A DNA stretch of 64,000 nt, taken from Bacteroidetes bacterium ADurb.Bin145. Its GTDB lineage: Bacteria > Bacteroidota > Bacteroidia > Bacteroidales > VadinHA17. How positions within the stretch are numbered: the stretch's first letter is position 1; the number at the start of each line of letters is the position of its first letter. Positions 17,034 to 26,031 of the stretch are shown here, one piece after another. The translations under genes were made by a program, and so were the position numbers. The stretch spans positions 1-64,000 of the forward strand of contig MWDJ01000005.1 of assembly GCA_002070505.1 (NCBI GenBank), given 5' to 3'. Under the pieces are notes generated by a model. The model was not told where the DNA came from and made no database searches. It saw only the letters and a program-made list of their open reading frames with translations.

Positions 17034-17657
17034 ATGAAATTACCTGGTAAAACGGTCGAGAGGTTAAGTGAGTACAGAAGAACCCTTCTGGAATGTCTTA
17101 ATGAGAAGAAGAATTTTATTTTTTCCCATGAACTGGCAGCCCGTCTGCATATTACAGCTGTCCAGGTAAGGCGTGACCTGATGCTTATCGGATATTCGTC
17201 AGTTCAGCGTAAAGGATATGATATAAAAGAGCTGATTGATAAAATTGGTACCATTATCGATTCACAGGTAAGTCTCAATGTGGCTATAATCGGCATCGGT
17301 AATCTCGGAAGGGCACTTGCTGCCTATTTCAAGGGGAAGCGGTCAAAACTGAACCTTGTGGCCTCGTTCGATACTGATCCGCAGAAAATAAACAAGGTTA
17401 TAGCGGGCGTGAAATGCTACTCCCATAACGATCTGGAAAAGATGATCAGAGAACTTGATATCAGGATAGCAATAATTACGGTACCGCCTGAGTATGCAAA
17501 AGAAACAGCTGAGGAAGTTGTCCGTTACGGTATTAAGGGCCTGCTCAATTTCACGACAATACCCCTCAACGTACCCTCCTGGGTTTTTCTTGAAGAGTAT
17601 GATATGATCACTTCAATAGAGAAAGTAGCCTACTTTGTAAAAGAGAACCTCAGATAG
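17034..17657 (+). CDS. rex: Redox-sensing transcriptional repressor Rex
   Basis: Protein of 207 aa, the normal Rex size. N-terminal winged helix with recognition region HITAVQVRRDLMLIGYSS, then a Rossmann NAD(H) domain with VAIIGIGNLGRALAAY and FDTDPQKI, and the C-terminal swapped helix. Rex senses the NADH/NAD+ ratio and releases DNA when NADH is high, inducing NADH-reoxidising fermentation genes. Two matching operators lie upstream of hydC, which suggests it controls its own operon. Follows the hybrid kinase by 6 bases. Confidence 0.94.
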   Translation: MKLPGKTVERLSEYRRTLLECLNEKKNFIFSHELAARLHITAVQVRRDLMLIGYSSVQRKGYDIKELIDKIGTIIDSQVSLNVAIIGIGNLGRALAAYFKGKRSKLNLVASFDTDPQKINKVIAGVKCYSHNDLEKMIRELDIRIAIITVPPEYAKETAEEVVRYGIKGLLNFTTIPLNVPSWVFLEEYDMITSIEKVAYFVKENLR

Positions 17658-17672
17658 GATTCCCGCCTTAAT

Positions 17673-18593
17673 ATGAAGATATTCAGAAGTTTTGAGGAAG
17701 CAAAAGGTATCAGCAATCCTGTTGTCACAACCGGTTCATTTGATGGAGTGCATATAGGACATAAGACTATACTTAACCGGCTAAAAATGCTTGCCGGAAA
17801 ATATAACGGGGAATCAGTACTTATCACTTTTGATCCTCACCCGCGTAAGGTCCTCTATCCTGATACTGCCGGCCGCGATCTTAAACTTATCAATTCACAG
17901 GAAGAAAAGCTTGAATTACTTAGGAAAGCCGGACTTGACAATGTAATAATAATTGAGTTCACAAAGAGCTTTTCGCAAATTACAAGTGAAGAATTTGTAA
18001 GGGATTATCTAAAAGGCTTTCTGAATGCCAGGGTTATAGTAGCAGGCTTCAATCATCATTTTGGTTTTAACAAGGAAGGCGATTACAGGCATCTCTGGAA
18101 CTGGCGTGAGAAATATGACTTTGAAGCTGAGGAGATCCCTGAACAGGAGGTTCAGCATGAGACAGTAAGCTCTACAAAAATAAGAAAAGCCATAAGCGAA
18201 GGATATATACAAAGAGCAAACGCATATCTTGACCATTATTATATAATTATGGGCAGGGTGGAGGATTATTCACTTCAGTTACCTGAAGGATTTCCCTCTC
18301 TGAACAAAATACCACTCACTGAGGAATGCAAGATTCTGCCAGCTACAGGTGTCTATGCTGTATCGGTGGTATCCGGAACTGAGCACGGAAAGGGTATGGC
18401 AATAATAAACCACACTCCGGGAAAACCAGATGAAGTATTGCTGAATGTTTTCGGAAATGAGGAGAAGTTAAAAAGAGATACGGTCACTTTATTATTTCAT
18501 AAAATGATACGTGGCTCTGTCGATTTTTCTGATAAAAAAGCCCCTTATCAACTCGGGATGGCCAGAGCTGAAATAGAAGATCTTATCTACTGA
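17673..18593 (+). CDS. ribF: RibF-like FAD synthetase with weak riboflavin kinase domain
   Basis: Protein of 306 aa, the usual RibF length. The N-terminal FMN adenylyltransferase half is well conserved: TTGSFDGVHIGHKTIL, FDPHPRKVL, GFNHHFGFNKEGD and SSTKIRKAI. The C-terminal riboflavin kinase half is hard to align: the usual GFPTAN motif reads GFPSLN inside a shortened segment, and the catalytic glutamate block is not evident, leaving GVYAVSVV and little else. It may supply flavin for HydB, with FAD synthesis more certain than FMN synthesis. It is last in the rightward unit, 15 bases after rex, and ends directly against the convergent lyase gene. Confidence 0.82.
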   Translation: MKIFRSFEEAKGISNPVVTTGSFDGVHIGHKTILNRLKMLAGKYNGESVLITFDPHPRKVLYPDTAGRDLKLINSQEEKLELLRKAGLDNVIIIEFTKSFSQITSEEFVRDYLKGFLNARVIVAGFNHHFGFNKEGDYRHLWNWREKYDFEAEEIPEQEVQHETVSSTKIRKAISEGYIQRANAYLDHYYIIMGRVEDYSLQLPEGFPSLNKIPLTEECKILPATGVYAVSVVSGTEHGKGMAIINHTPGKPDEVLLNVFGNEEKLKRDTVTLLFHKMIRGSVDFSDKKAPYQLGMARAEIEDLIY

Positions 18594-20060
18594 TTAAAGA
18601 CTTTCTCCGAAATCCTTTCTGAAAGCTTCCACAAGTTTTTCGGGCCATTCGTTGACCGGTTCAAGCCGTCCTGTAAAGAACCTGAGAACCGGAGGCTCCT
18701 CGACGAACCTTAATCCTCCTATAAGCTTCCTGTTATGATAAAGCCAGTTTAATCTGTCTATTGCATATTCAACCTGTGAGAGTGTAAAAACTCTTCTCGG
18801 CAGAGCCAGCCTCATAAGCTCCATCTCAGAAAAAATATCATTCCCGTTTTCATCCCTTGTGCTGCTCATTGTTCCTCTTTCCATGCCTCTTACCCCAGCA
18901 GCAATGTAATAAGCCGAAACAAGGGCAGCAGCCTGATATTGGGATTGCGGAACATGAGCAACGAATTGAGTGGCATCTACATGGCATCCAAGAGCTCCCC
19001 CGGGCATCACAACAGGAATTCCAAGCTTATCAAGTTCCCGGACCATGTAATCAATAAACAACGGAGACTGTTTCACTATATCCTCGTCGATAGTCTCAAG
19101 TAATCCCTGGGCCATCGCTTCAATCTCCCGGATCGAAATACCTCCATATGTAAGGAATCCTTCATACAGTGGCACAAGGTGTTTCATCTTATTATAGAGT
19201 TCATCACTGTTGGTGCATATCGCTCCTCCTCTTGAGGAGGTGACTTTCCGTGCAGAGAAATATACTATGTCAGCAAGATCGCACATACTTAGTAAAACCG
19301 AGTGAATAGTCTGACCTTTATATTCTTCTTCCCTGTTGACAATGAAGTATGCATTTTCACCGATCAGGCTCGCATCAAGGACGAGCATCAGCCCGTATTT
19401 GTCAGCTATTTTTCTGATCTCTTTCATATTCTTAAGAGAGAAAGGCTGACCTCCGATAAGATTTGTTGAAGCTTCCATTCTTATGAACGGGATATTCTCA
19501 GGCCCTGATTCGAGTATGAACTTTTCAAGCTTTTCAGGATCGATATTTCCTTTGAAAGGATCAGTGCTCTTTATTTTCATCGCTTCACTCCTGAATAGCT
19601 CGGCAATCTTTCCTCCATTGATCTGAATATGAGCAAGAGTTGTTGTGAAGTGATAATTCATCGGTACAAGGGATCCTTCTTTAATAAAAGCTTTTGAAAT
19701 GATATTCTCAGCAGCTCTTCCCTGGTGAACCGGAAGTATATACTTCTTGCCGAATACTTCAAGAACACTTTTTTCAAGTTTTTTGAAGCTTTGTGATCCT
19801 GCATAGGCATCATCAGCAACAAACATCTTGGATATCTGGTTATCGCTCATTGCATTAGTACCGCTGTCAGTAAGCATATCAAGAAAAATATCCTCGGTTC
19901 CCAGAAGGAAAGTGTTAAACCCGGCTGATCTGATAGCTTCCAGCCTGCGTTCAACAGGTACAAGTTTTAAAGATTGCACTATTCGCACCTTATGCATTTC
20001 AAGAGGAATATCTTTTCTTGCGAAAAATTTCACTGCAGCGTTTCCATTAATCTTTTCCAT
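18594..20060 (-). CDS. Beta-eliminating lyase, tyrosine phenol-lyase-like
   Basis: PLP enzyme of 488 aa in the tryptophanase/tyrosine phenol-lyase family. The PLP lysine is Lys272 in YFSARKVTSSRGG, and DDAYAGS holds the catalytic tyrosine (Tyr86). Residues that separate the two activities point to tyrosine phenol-lyase: FTTT at 138-141 (tryptophanases have FDTT), MERG with the arginine of the phenol-lyase site (tryptophanases have an aliphatic residue), and LRFFT where tryptophanases have LRHFT. The reaction would be tyrosine to phenol, pyruvate and ammonia. A few active-site neighbours differ from both types, so the substrate should stay open. The leader carries an attenuator-like hairpin. 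Confidence 0.85.
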   Translation of the reverse strand: MEKINGNAAVKFFARKDIPLEMHKVRIVQSLKLVPVERRLEAIRSAGFNTFLLGTEDIFLDMLTDSGTNAMSDNQISKMFVADDAYAGSQSFKKLEKSVLEVFGKKYILPVHQGRAAENIISKAFIKEGSLVPMNYHFTTTLAHIQINGGKIAELFRSEAMKIKSTDPFKGNIDPEKLEKFILESGPENIPFIRMEASTNLIGGQPFSLKNMKEIRKIADKYGLMLVLDASLIGENAYFIVNREEEYKGQTIHSVLLSMCDLADIVYFSARKVTSSRGGAICTNSDELYNKMKHLVPLYEGFLTYGGISIREIEAMAQGLLETIDEDIVKQSPLFIDYMVRELDKLGIPVVMPGGALGCHVDATQFVAHVPQSQYQAAALVSAYYIAAGVRGMERGTMSSTRDENGNDIFSEMELMRLALPRRVFTLSQVEYAIDRLNWLYHNRKLIGGLRFVEEPPVLRFFTGRLEPVNEWPEKLVEAFRKDFGESL

Positions 20061-20074
20061 TTCCTGTATGTATT

Positions 20075-20107
20075 AAAAAAGGCCCACCTCATTCTGCGGC
20101 AAGCCTT
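20075..20107 (-). terminator. Attenuator-like hairpin in the lyase leader
   Basis: Read leftward, AAGGC (20107-20103) can pair with GCCTT at 20082-20078, followed by a run of T reaching 20075, only 14 bases before the lyase start codon. A stem of 5-6 bp with a loop near 20 bases and a T run looks like an intrinsic terminator placed in the 5' leader. The stem is short, so the call is tentative. Confidence 0.4.
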
Positions 20108-20166
20108 ATATTTATAAATAAATCTCTTTCAATATAAATAGCAACGGCCCTACCAACTGCACCTTA

Positions 20167-20211
20167 ATGACGACAAATGATTGTTCAGGAAATAAATCTA
20201 TTTGTCGTTAT
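20167..20211. promoter_or_regulatory. 12-bp inverted repeat, possible operator
   Basis: ATGACGACAAAT at 20167-20178 is mirrored by ATTTGTCGTTAT at 20200-20211 with 11 of 12 positions matching and a 21-base gap. It lies between divergent genes and has no T run, so an operator or cruciform is more likely than a terminator. The binding factor is unknown. Confidence 0.4.
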
Positions 20212-20554
20212 AACTTTTATTCTGGCTCCAAACCTAATCCATTTTTTGATAATATCAAATATTTTAGGAGAAGACATTAAGATTTTTTAACCAGATAAAA
20301 GATCTTTTCTGCTTTTTGATAGTTGCACAGGTACTCCGCAGGCCGGGAAATGAGATTGGTTTTATTTTTTGCTGTAAATTTTTATTATATTGCTTTATTG
20401 TAAGATAAAGGGATGCATTTATTAAACTGCTATATATCAGAGCTTTATTTGTATGCTGTTGCTCAGAATGTTGGCTACCTGAAGAGGTTTGCGGGATTAT
20501 GAGATCTGCCTGATTCCGGATTAATGAAAATTATAATACATTCCTCATTCTGTT

Positions 20555-22618
20555 ATGATAAATGATAAACTTATAAATCCCGGCAGCATAGTTGTTGTCG
20601 GAGGATCTGACGATCTTTTTAAACCCGGCGGGAAAATCCTGAGAAATATTATTGACGGGCAATTCAAGGGAAGCCTTTACGTCGTCAATCCTAACCAGGA
20701 TATTGTCCAGGGCGTGAAATCGTACCGCGATCTGAATGAGCTTCCTACGGCTGATCTTGCCATACTTGCAATCTCTTCAAAGTATTGTATGCAGGTGGTG
20801 GATAAACTTGTAAAAGAAAAGAATGCAAAAGCATTTATAATAATATCAGCCGGATTCAGCGAATCGGGTGAAGAGGGTAAGAAGCTTGAAAAAGAGATCG
20901 CTGAATTAATCAGGAGTTCAGGCGGCTGCCTTATCGGACCAAATTGTATAGGGGTTATTACTCCGGCTTATAGTGGCATTTTCACTACTCCTGTTCCCAG
21001 GCTCGACAGGAAAGGATGTGATCTTGTTTCAGGTTCCGGGGCGACGGCTGTTTTTATTTTTGAATCGGCGATCCCCAAAGGAGTGAACTTTTCAAGTGTT
21101 TTCAGCGTTGGCAACAGTGCTGAAACTGGCGTTGAGGATGTACTTGAATATTGGGACTATACCTATGACCCGGAAACAAGCTCGTCAATTAAACTAATAT
21201 ATGTTGAGAGTATCCGGAATCCCGACAAGCTTCTTTTTCATGCTTCCTCGCTTATACGCAAGGGATGCAGGATAGCAGCAATTAAGGCCGGTACCAGTGA
21301 AGCCGGAAGCAGGGCTGCATCTTCACATACAGGCGCTTTAGCCTCTTCGGATTCTGCTGTAGAAGCTCTTTTCAGGAAGGCCGGAATTGTTCGGTGCTCA
21401 GGCAGAGAAGAGCTGACAACTGTAGCATCGGTATTCTTTCATAAGAACCTGAAAGGCAGAAATATAGCCATAATCACGCATGCAGGCGGTCCTGCAGTAA
21501 TGCTCACCGATGCACTTTCAGCAGGTGGTATGAACATTCCTAAAATAACCGGTGAACATCACGATAATTTACTGGCTATGATGAATCCTGGAGCATCGGC
21601 GATCAACCCGATAGACATGATCGCCACCGCAACAAGTGAGCAGCTTGACAAGATCATCGATTATGTCGATAAAAAAATGCCTGAGATAGACGGGATGACA
21701 GTGATATTCGGGAGTAACGGCCTGAATGATATGGCCGTGATATACGATCTCCTGCACCGCAAGATAAAAGAGTGTGACAAGCCACTTTTCCCTATCCTGC
21801 CTTCAGTTTCAAGCTCACATACAGAGCTCGATTACTTCCTGGCAAAAGGTCATGTCAATTTTCCTGATGAGGTGGTGCTTGGACGGGCTCTTACAAAAAT
21901 TTCAAATACACCTTATCCGGCAGCTGATAAAATCTTCCTTGAAAATATAGATGTTCCGCTCATCAGAAGTATTATTGAAACATGTCCTGATGGATATCAG
22001 GAACCGGATGTGATACAGCATTTACTTAAGGCTGCCAGTATCCCGACTGTTGAGGAAATGATCGTTGCTTCGCGGAAAGAATTGTTTTCAGCAGCGGAAA
22101 AAATGGGATTTCCCCTGGCGCTGAAAGTAGTGGGACCTGTCCATAAATCTGATGTCGGCGGTGTTACTCTTAATATAAGGAACCGGACCCATCTGGAGGC
22201 TGAATTCAGCAGGATGAGGGAGATACCTCAGGTAAAGTCGGTGCTTGTTCAGAAAATGCTGACAGGCACAGAACTTTTCATCGGAGCCAAGTATGAACCG
22301 AAATTCGGACATGTCATTCTCTGCGGACTCGGAGGTATCTTTGTTGAAGTACTTGGTGATGTATCATCGGGGCTGGCTCCCCTGACTTTCAGGGAAGCAG
22401 AGTCTATGATAAGAAGCCTGAAAAGTTACCGCATCATACGTGGTACAAGAGGAAAACCAGGGATAAACCAGCAGAAATTCGCTGAAATAATCGTCAGACT
22501 TTCAAGCCTGCTCAGATTTGCGACGGAGATCAAGGAAATGGACCTTAATCCGCTGATAGGCAGCATGGAAGCAATTACAGCAGTGGATGCCAGGATCAGA
22601 ATTGAAAGATCTTCTTAA
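20555..22618 (+). CDS. ADP-forming acyl-CoA synthetase, alpha-beta fusion
   Basis: Protein of 687 aa. CoA-binding Rossmann domain at the N-terminus (INPGSIVVVGGSDD), ligase-CoA domains with the phosphohistidine motif SHTGALASSDSAVEALFRKAG, and a C-terminal ATP-grasp domain (MGFPLALKVVGPVHKSDVGG). It converts acyl-CoA, ADP and phosphate to a free acid, ATP and CoA, conserving energy in anaerobes that ferment amino acids. It sits ahead of genes for an acyl-CoA ligase, an aminotransferase and a 2-oxoacid:ferredoxin oxidoreductase, which suggests branched-chain or aryl acyl-CoA substrates besides acetyl-CoA. The ATG at 20555 gives a complete N-terminus. Confidence 0.93.
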   Translation: MINDKLINPGSIVVVGGSDDLFKPGGKILRNIIDGQFKGSLYVVNPNQDIVQGVKSYRDLNELPTADLAILAISSKYCMQVVDKLVKEKNAKAFIIISAGFSESGEEGKKLEKEIAELIRSSGGCLIGPNCIGVITPAYSGIFTTPVPRLDRKGCDLVSGSGATAVFIFESAIPKGVNFSSVFSVGNSAETGVEDVLEYWDYTYDPETSSSIKLIYVESIRNPDKLLFHASSLIRKGCRIAAIKAGTSEAGSRAASSHTGALASSDSAVEALFRKAGIVRCSGREELTTVASVFFHKNLKGRNIAIITHAGGPAVMLTDALSAGGMNIPKITGEHHDNLLAMMNPGASAINPIDMIATATSEQLDKIIDYVDKKMPEIDGMTVIFGSNGLNDMAVIYDLLHRKIKECDKPLFPILPSVSSSHTELDYFLAKGHVNFPDEVVLGRALTKISNTPYPAADKIFLENIDVPLIRSIIETCPDGYQEPDVIQHLLKAASIPTVEEMIVASRKELFSAAEKMGFPLALKVVGPVHKSDVGGVTLNIRNRTHLEAEFSRMREIPQVKSVLVQKMLTGTELFIGAKYEPKFGHVILCGLGGIFVEVLGDVSSGLAPLTFREAESMIRSLKSYRIIRGTRGKPGINQQKFAEIIVRLSSLLRFATEIKEMDLNPLIGSMEAITAVDARIRIERSS

Positions 22619-22692
22619 AAGACTTTCAGAATAAATAACGGTATAATTTACTATATTCGGAACTTAATTTATCCTAAGCAAAATATAAAACA

Positions 22693-23118
22693 ATGATTAT
22701 AAGTCAATTATCAGTATTTATGGAAAATAAGTCCGGGCGTCTGGCCGAAGTGCTGGAGGTCCTGGGCAATGAGGATCTCAGAATAACAGCTCTAAGTGTA
22801 GCTGATACAAATGAGTTTGGAATACTCCGTCTTATTGTATCTGATACTGATAAAGCAAGGGCTGCCCTGAGAGAACACAAGTTCACTGTTAATGTAACCG
22901 AAGTGATATCAGTTATGGTGCCCGACCAGGCCAGGCATTATGCGAAGGTCCTCAAGATACTATCCGATCTTGATATAAGTGTTGAGTATACATATGCTTT
23001 CCCTACAGCTAAAAAATCAATAATAATATTGAAATGCAGTGATAATGAAAAGGCTATAAAAGCCTTAAAAGATCATGAAATGGAGCTGCTCAGGGCCGGA
23101 GATCTGTACAGGATCTGA
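22693..23118 (+). CDS. Tandem ACT-domain protein
   Basis: Protein of 141 aa made of two ACT domains (about 1-70 and 71-141), beginning [23 protein letters not shown] domains bind amino acids and regulate enzymes. Stand-alone ACT proteins of this kind are often encoded next to phenylacetate-CoA ligase and 2-oxoacid:ferredoxin oxidoreductase genes in anaerobes, as here (ligase 35 bases downstream). It probably senses an amino acid, but neither ligand nor target can be assigned. Confidence 0.9.
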   Translation: MIISQLSVFMENKSGRLAEVLEVLGNEDLRITALSVADTNEFGILRLIVSDTDKARAALREHKFTVNVTEVISVMVPDQARHYAKVLKILSDLDISVEYTYAFPTAKKSIIILKCSDNEKAIKALKDHEMELLRAGDLYRI

Positions 23119-23153
23119 TATTAATTGAGTCGTTATTTAGTTATTTGTTGAAA

Positions 23154-24455
23154 ATGGAAATCTGGAACAGACATTTTGAATGCATGGATCGGTCAGAATT
23201 AAGAAGGATCCAGAGTGAAAGGTTGATAGAAACAGTTGAAAGAGTTTATTTTAATGTTCCTTATTACAGGAATAAATTTCAGGAAAAGGGTCTGGGGCCT
23301 GACAGCATCAGAGACATTGAAGATATTTCAAAACTGCCTTTTACAACTAAGGTCGATCTGCGGGATACTTATCCTTTCGGAATGTTTGCTGTCCCTATGA
23401 GCGAAATTGTCCGCATTCATGCTTCTTCAGGTACGACAGGGAAGTCGACAGTCGTAGGGTACACAAGAAGTGATGTTTCCACCTGGTCTGAAGTCATGGC
23501 CAGAACACTTACATCAGCTGGAGCCGGCAGAAATGATTTCATACAGATAGCATACGGTTATGGCCTGTTCACCGGTGGTCTTGGACTTCATTACGGAGGT
23601 GAAAAGATCGGAGCTTCTGTTATCCCTGTCTCAGGAGGCAATACAAACCGGCAATTGCAGATTATGCGCGATTTCGGGACCACAATACTTGCCTGTACAC
23701 CTTCGTATGCTCTTTACCTTGCAGAGGCAATCCAGGAAAATGGAATAAACCGCGATGAACTGAAGCTGAAAGCCGGCGTGTTCGGGGCAGAGCCGTGGAC
23801 AGAAAATATGAGAAGAGAAATAGAGGCAAAGCTGAAGGTAAAGGCAATTGATATTTACGGATTAAGTGAGGTAATAGGTCCTGGAGTAGCATACGAATGC
23901 GATGAGCAGGATGGTCTGCATATTAACGAGGATCATTTCTTCCCGGAAATAATAGATCCTGATACATTGCAGGTGCTCCCGGAAGGATCACTTGGAGAAC
24001 TGGTATTTACAACAATAACGAAAGAGGGATTGCCGCTTATACGTTACAGAACACGCGATCTCACAAGGCTGAACTATTCAAGATGCAAATGCGGAAGGAC
24101 ACTTGTCCGGATGGATAAATGCCTCGGAAGGAGTGATGATATGCTTATCATAAGAGGCGTTAATCTATTCCCTTCGCAGATAGAAACTGTTCTTCTTGAG
24201 ATGAGTGAGATAAAACCTCATTACAGGATCATAGTTGACAGAGTAAATAATCTTGATACTCTTGAACTGCAGGTTGAGGTCGATGAAGAGTTCTTCCAGG
24301 ATAAAATAAGTCAGTTACAGAATCTCCGCGGAAGGCTCCAGGAAAACCTCGAAAGTGCCATTGGCCTTGGAATAAAAGTCACCCTGGTGGAACCCAAGAC
24401 TATTGAGAGAAGCGAAGGCAAGGCAAAACGTGTTATCGATAATCGTAAATTCTGA
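23154..24455 (+). CDS. paaK: Phenylacetate-CoA ligase family protein
   Basis: AMP-forming adenylating enzyme of 433 aa from the ATG at 23154; an in-frame TTG at 23145 is a less likely start. Motifs: [14 protein letters not shown] (ATP/AMP binding), [28 protein letters not shown], and a C-terminal [19 protein letters not shown]. It activates aryl acids such as phenylacetate to CoA thioesters. With the adjoining ACT protein and 2-oxoacid:ferredoxin oxidoreductase it may handle aryl acids produced from aromatic amino acids. The direction of net flux in vivo is unknown. Confidence 0.92.
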   Translation: MEIWNRHFECMDRSELRRIQSERLIETVERVYFNVPYYRNKFQEKGLGPDSIRDIEDISKLPFTTKVDLRDTYPFGMFAVPMSEIVRIHASSGTTGKSTVVGYTRSDVSTWSEVMARTLTSAGAGRNDFIQIAYGYGLFTGGLGLHYGGEKIGASVIPVSGGNTNRQLQIMRDFGTTILACTPSYALYLAEAIQENGINRDELKLKAGVFGAEPWTENMRREIEAKLKVKAIDIYGLSEVIGPGVAYECDEQDGLHINEDHFFPEIIDPDTLQVLPEGSLGELVFTTITKEGLPLIRYRTRDLTRLNYSRCKCGRTLVRMDKCLGRSDDMLIIRGVNLFPSQIETVLLEMSEIKPHYRIIVDRVNNLDTLELQVEVDEEFFQDKISQLQNLRGRLQENLESAIGLGIKVTLVEPKTIERSEGKAKRVIDNRKF

Positions 24456-24464
24456 TTTTTTTAT

Positions 24465-25781
24465 ATGAACAAATTACCTCTCTCGCCGGAATTAATAAAA
24501 CAATTGTCACAGAAAAACGGTCTGCCTGATGTAGGATCTGCATCGATACGTGAGATTTTTCATCTTGTGAATATTATTGAAAGAGAGACCGGACTGAGGT
24601 ATGTAAGAATGGAAATGGGTGTCCCGGGATTGCCGACACCTTCAATTGGAATAGAGGCTGAGATAGAAGCCCTTAAAAACGGGGTCTCGGCAATTTACCC
24701 TGATGTTACAGGTTTGCCGATACTAAAAGACGAGACAGCCAGGTTTGTCAAGTTATTTCTCAATGTTGATGTTAGTCCACGGGGTTGTATACCAACTGTC
24801 GGATCAATGATGGGGGGGATGATGACTTTCCTAGTGGCCAACCGTAACGACAGCACAAAAGAGGGCACTCTGTTCCTTGATCCCGGATTCCCGGTTCAGA
24901 AACAGCAGGTTAAAATGCTTGGGCATAATTATTATTCATTTGATATTTACAAATACAGGGGTGAAAAATTGGGACCTAAACTTGAATCATACCTGCAAAC
25001 CGGGAAAATATCATCACTTCTTTATTCAAATCCCAATAATCCAGCATGGATCTGTCTCACTGAGGAAGAGCTCTCGATAATCGGGAAACTTGCATCAGAA
25101 TATGATGTTATTGTTATCGAGGATCTGGCTTATTTTGGAATGGATTTCAGAAAGGATTATTCCCATCCCGGTGAGCCTCCGTTCCAGCCCACAATAGCTC
25201 ATTATACCGATGACTATGTGATACTGATTTCCAGCTCCAAAATATTCAGTTATGCAGGACAAAGGATAGGTATGATGGTGATCTCCGATCATCTCTTTAA
25301 CCGTTCCTATCCTGACCTCCTGAGATATTATTCGTCAGATAAATTCGGGCATTCTGTTGTTTTTGGGGCATTGTATGCTCTGTCAGCAGGTGTCGCTCAT
25401 TCAGCGCAATACGGTCTTGCTGCTATTTTAAAGGCCCAGAATGACGGTACTTATAACTACAGGGAAGATGTAAAGGAATATGCAGAGAAAGCTGCTATTA
25501 TGAAGAACATTTTCGTTTCTAACGGGTTTAATATAGTATATGACAGGGATATTGATGTTCCAATTGCAGATGGATTCTATTTCACGATCTCATATCCCGG
25601 TATGGACAGCAAGGAACTGCTCCGCGAACTTATACTTTACGGCGTGAGTGCAATTTCGCTTGACATAACCGGAAGCGAGAGAAACGACGGACTGAGAGCA
25701 TGTGTTTCTCTCGTTCCCCGTGATCTTTTCCTTGATCTATCTGTGAGACTTAAAATGTTCAGGGATGCTCATCCCAGGTAG
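24465..25781 (+). CDS. Class I/II PLP aminotransferase
   Basis: Protein of 438 aa with the aminotransferase fold: NPNNPAW region, VIVIEDLAYFGMDF with the aspartate that contacts PLP, and SSSKIFSYAGQRIGMM containing the PLP lysine. The C-terminus has a substrate-binding arginine in NDGLRACVSL. It probably transaminates aromatic or branched-chain amino acids to the 2-oxo acids used by the oxidoreductase encoded from 25800. It follows the CoA ligase by 9 bases, consistent with an operon. Substrate range not readable from sequence. Confidence 0.9.
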   Translation: MNKLPLSPELIKQLSQKNGLPDVGSASIREIFHLVNIIERETGLRYVRMEMGVPGLPTPSIGIEAEIEALKNGVSAIYPDVTGLPILKDETARFVKLFLNVDVSPRGCIPTVGSMMGGMMTFLVANRNDSTKEGTLFLDPGFPVQKQQVKMLGHNYYSFDIYKYRGEKLGPKLESYLQTGKISSLLYSNPNNPAWICLTEEELSIIGKLASEYDVIVIEDLAYFGMDFRKDYSHPGEPPFQPTIAHYTDDYVILISSSKIFSYAGQRIGMMVISDHLFNRSYPDLLRYYSSDKFGHSVVFGALYALSAGVAHSAQYGLAAILKAQNDGTYNYREDVKEYAEKAAIMKNIFVSNGFNIVYDRDIDVPIADGFYFTISYPGMDSKELLRELILYGVSAISLDITGSERNDGLRACVSLVPRDLFLDLSVRLKMFRDAHPR

Positions 25782-25799
25782 AAATAAAAAAACAGATAT

Positions 25800-26024
25800 A
25801 TGGCAAAAATAAGAGGTAGTATTGTTGTTAATATCGATAAATGCAAGGGTTGCGAAGTTTGTATGGTCTCATGCCCTACGGGAACTATTGCAATGGCCAG
25901 GGAGGTAAATCATAAGGGGTATTATTATGCATATCCTGCTCATCCCGATCTTTGTATCGGCTGTGCAAGTTGTGCAATTGTATGCCCTGATGGCGTTATA
26001 ACGGTATATAAGACAAAATTATAG
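25800..26024 (+). CDS. 2-oxoacid:ferredoxin oxidoreductase, delta (ferredoxin) subunit
   Basis: Protein of 74 aa with two 4Fe-4S motifs: CKGCEVCMVSCPTG and CIGCASCAIVCPDG. It is the electron-transfer subunit of the four-subunit oxidoreductase whose alpha, beta and gamma genes follow in the same direction 7, 3 and 13 bases apart. Order delta-alpha-beta-gamma is common for VOR/KOR-type enzymes. Confidence 0.93.
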   Translation: MAKIRGSIVVNIDKCKGCEVCMVSCPTGTIAMAREVNHKGYYYAYPAHPDLCIGCASCAIVCPDGVITVYKTKL

Positions 26025-26031
26025 GTTAATA

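Larger units (their letters stand above)
20061..20554. other. Divergent intergenic region between the lyase and acyl-CoA synthetase genes
   Basis: This 494-base AT-rich stretch separates two divergent genes. It holds an attenuator-like hairpin next to the lyase start and an inverted repeat at 20167-20211. No credible reading frame and no convincing TTTG-N19-TAnnTTTG promoter was found for either direction. Confidence 0.6.

Noticed and set aside
18594..20060. Calling the lyase tryptophanase
   Set aside because: The three residues that best separate the two activities match tyrosine phenol-lyase.
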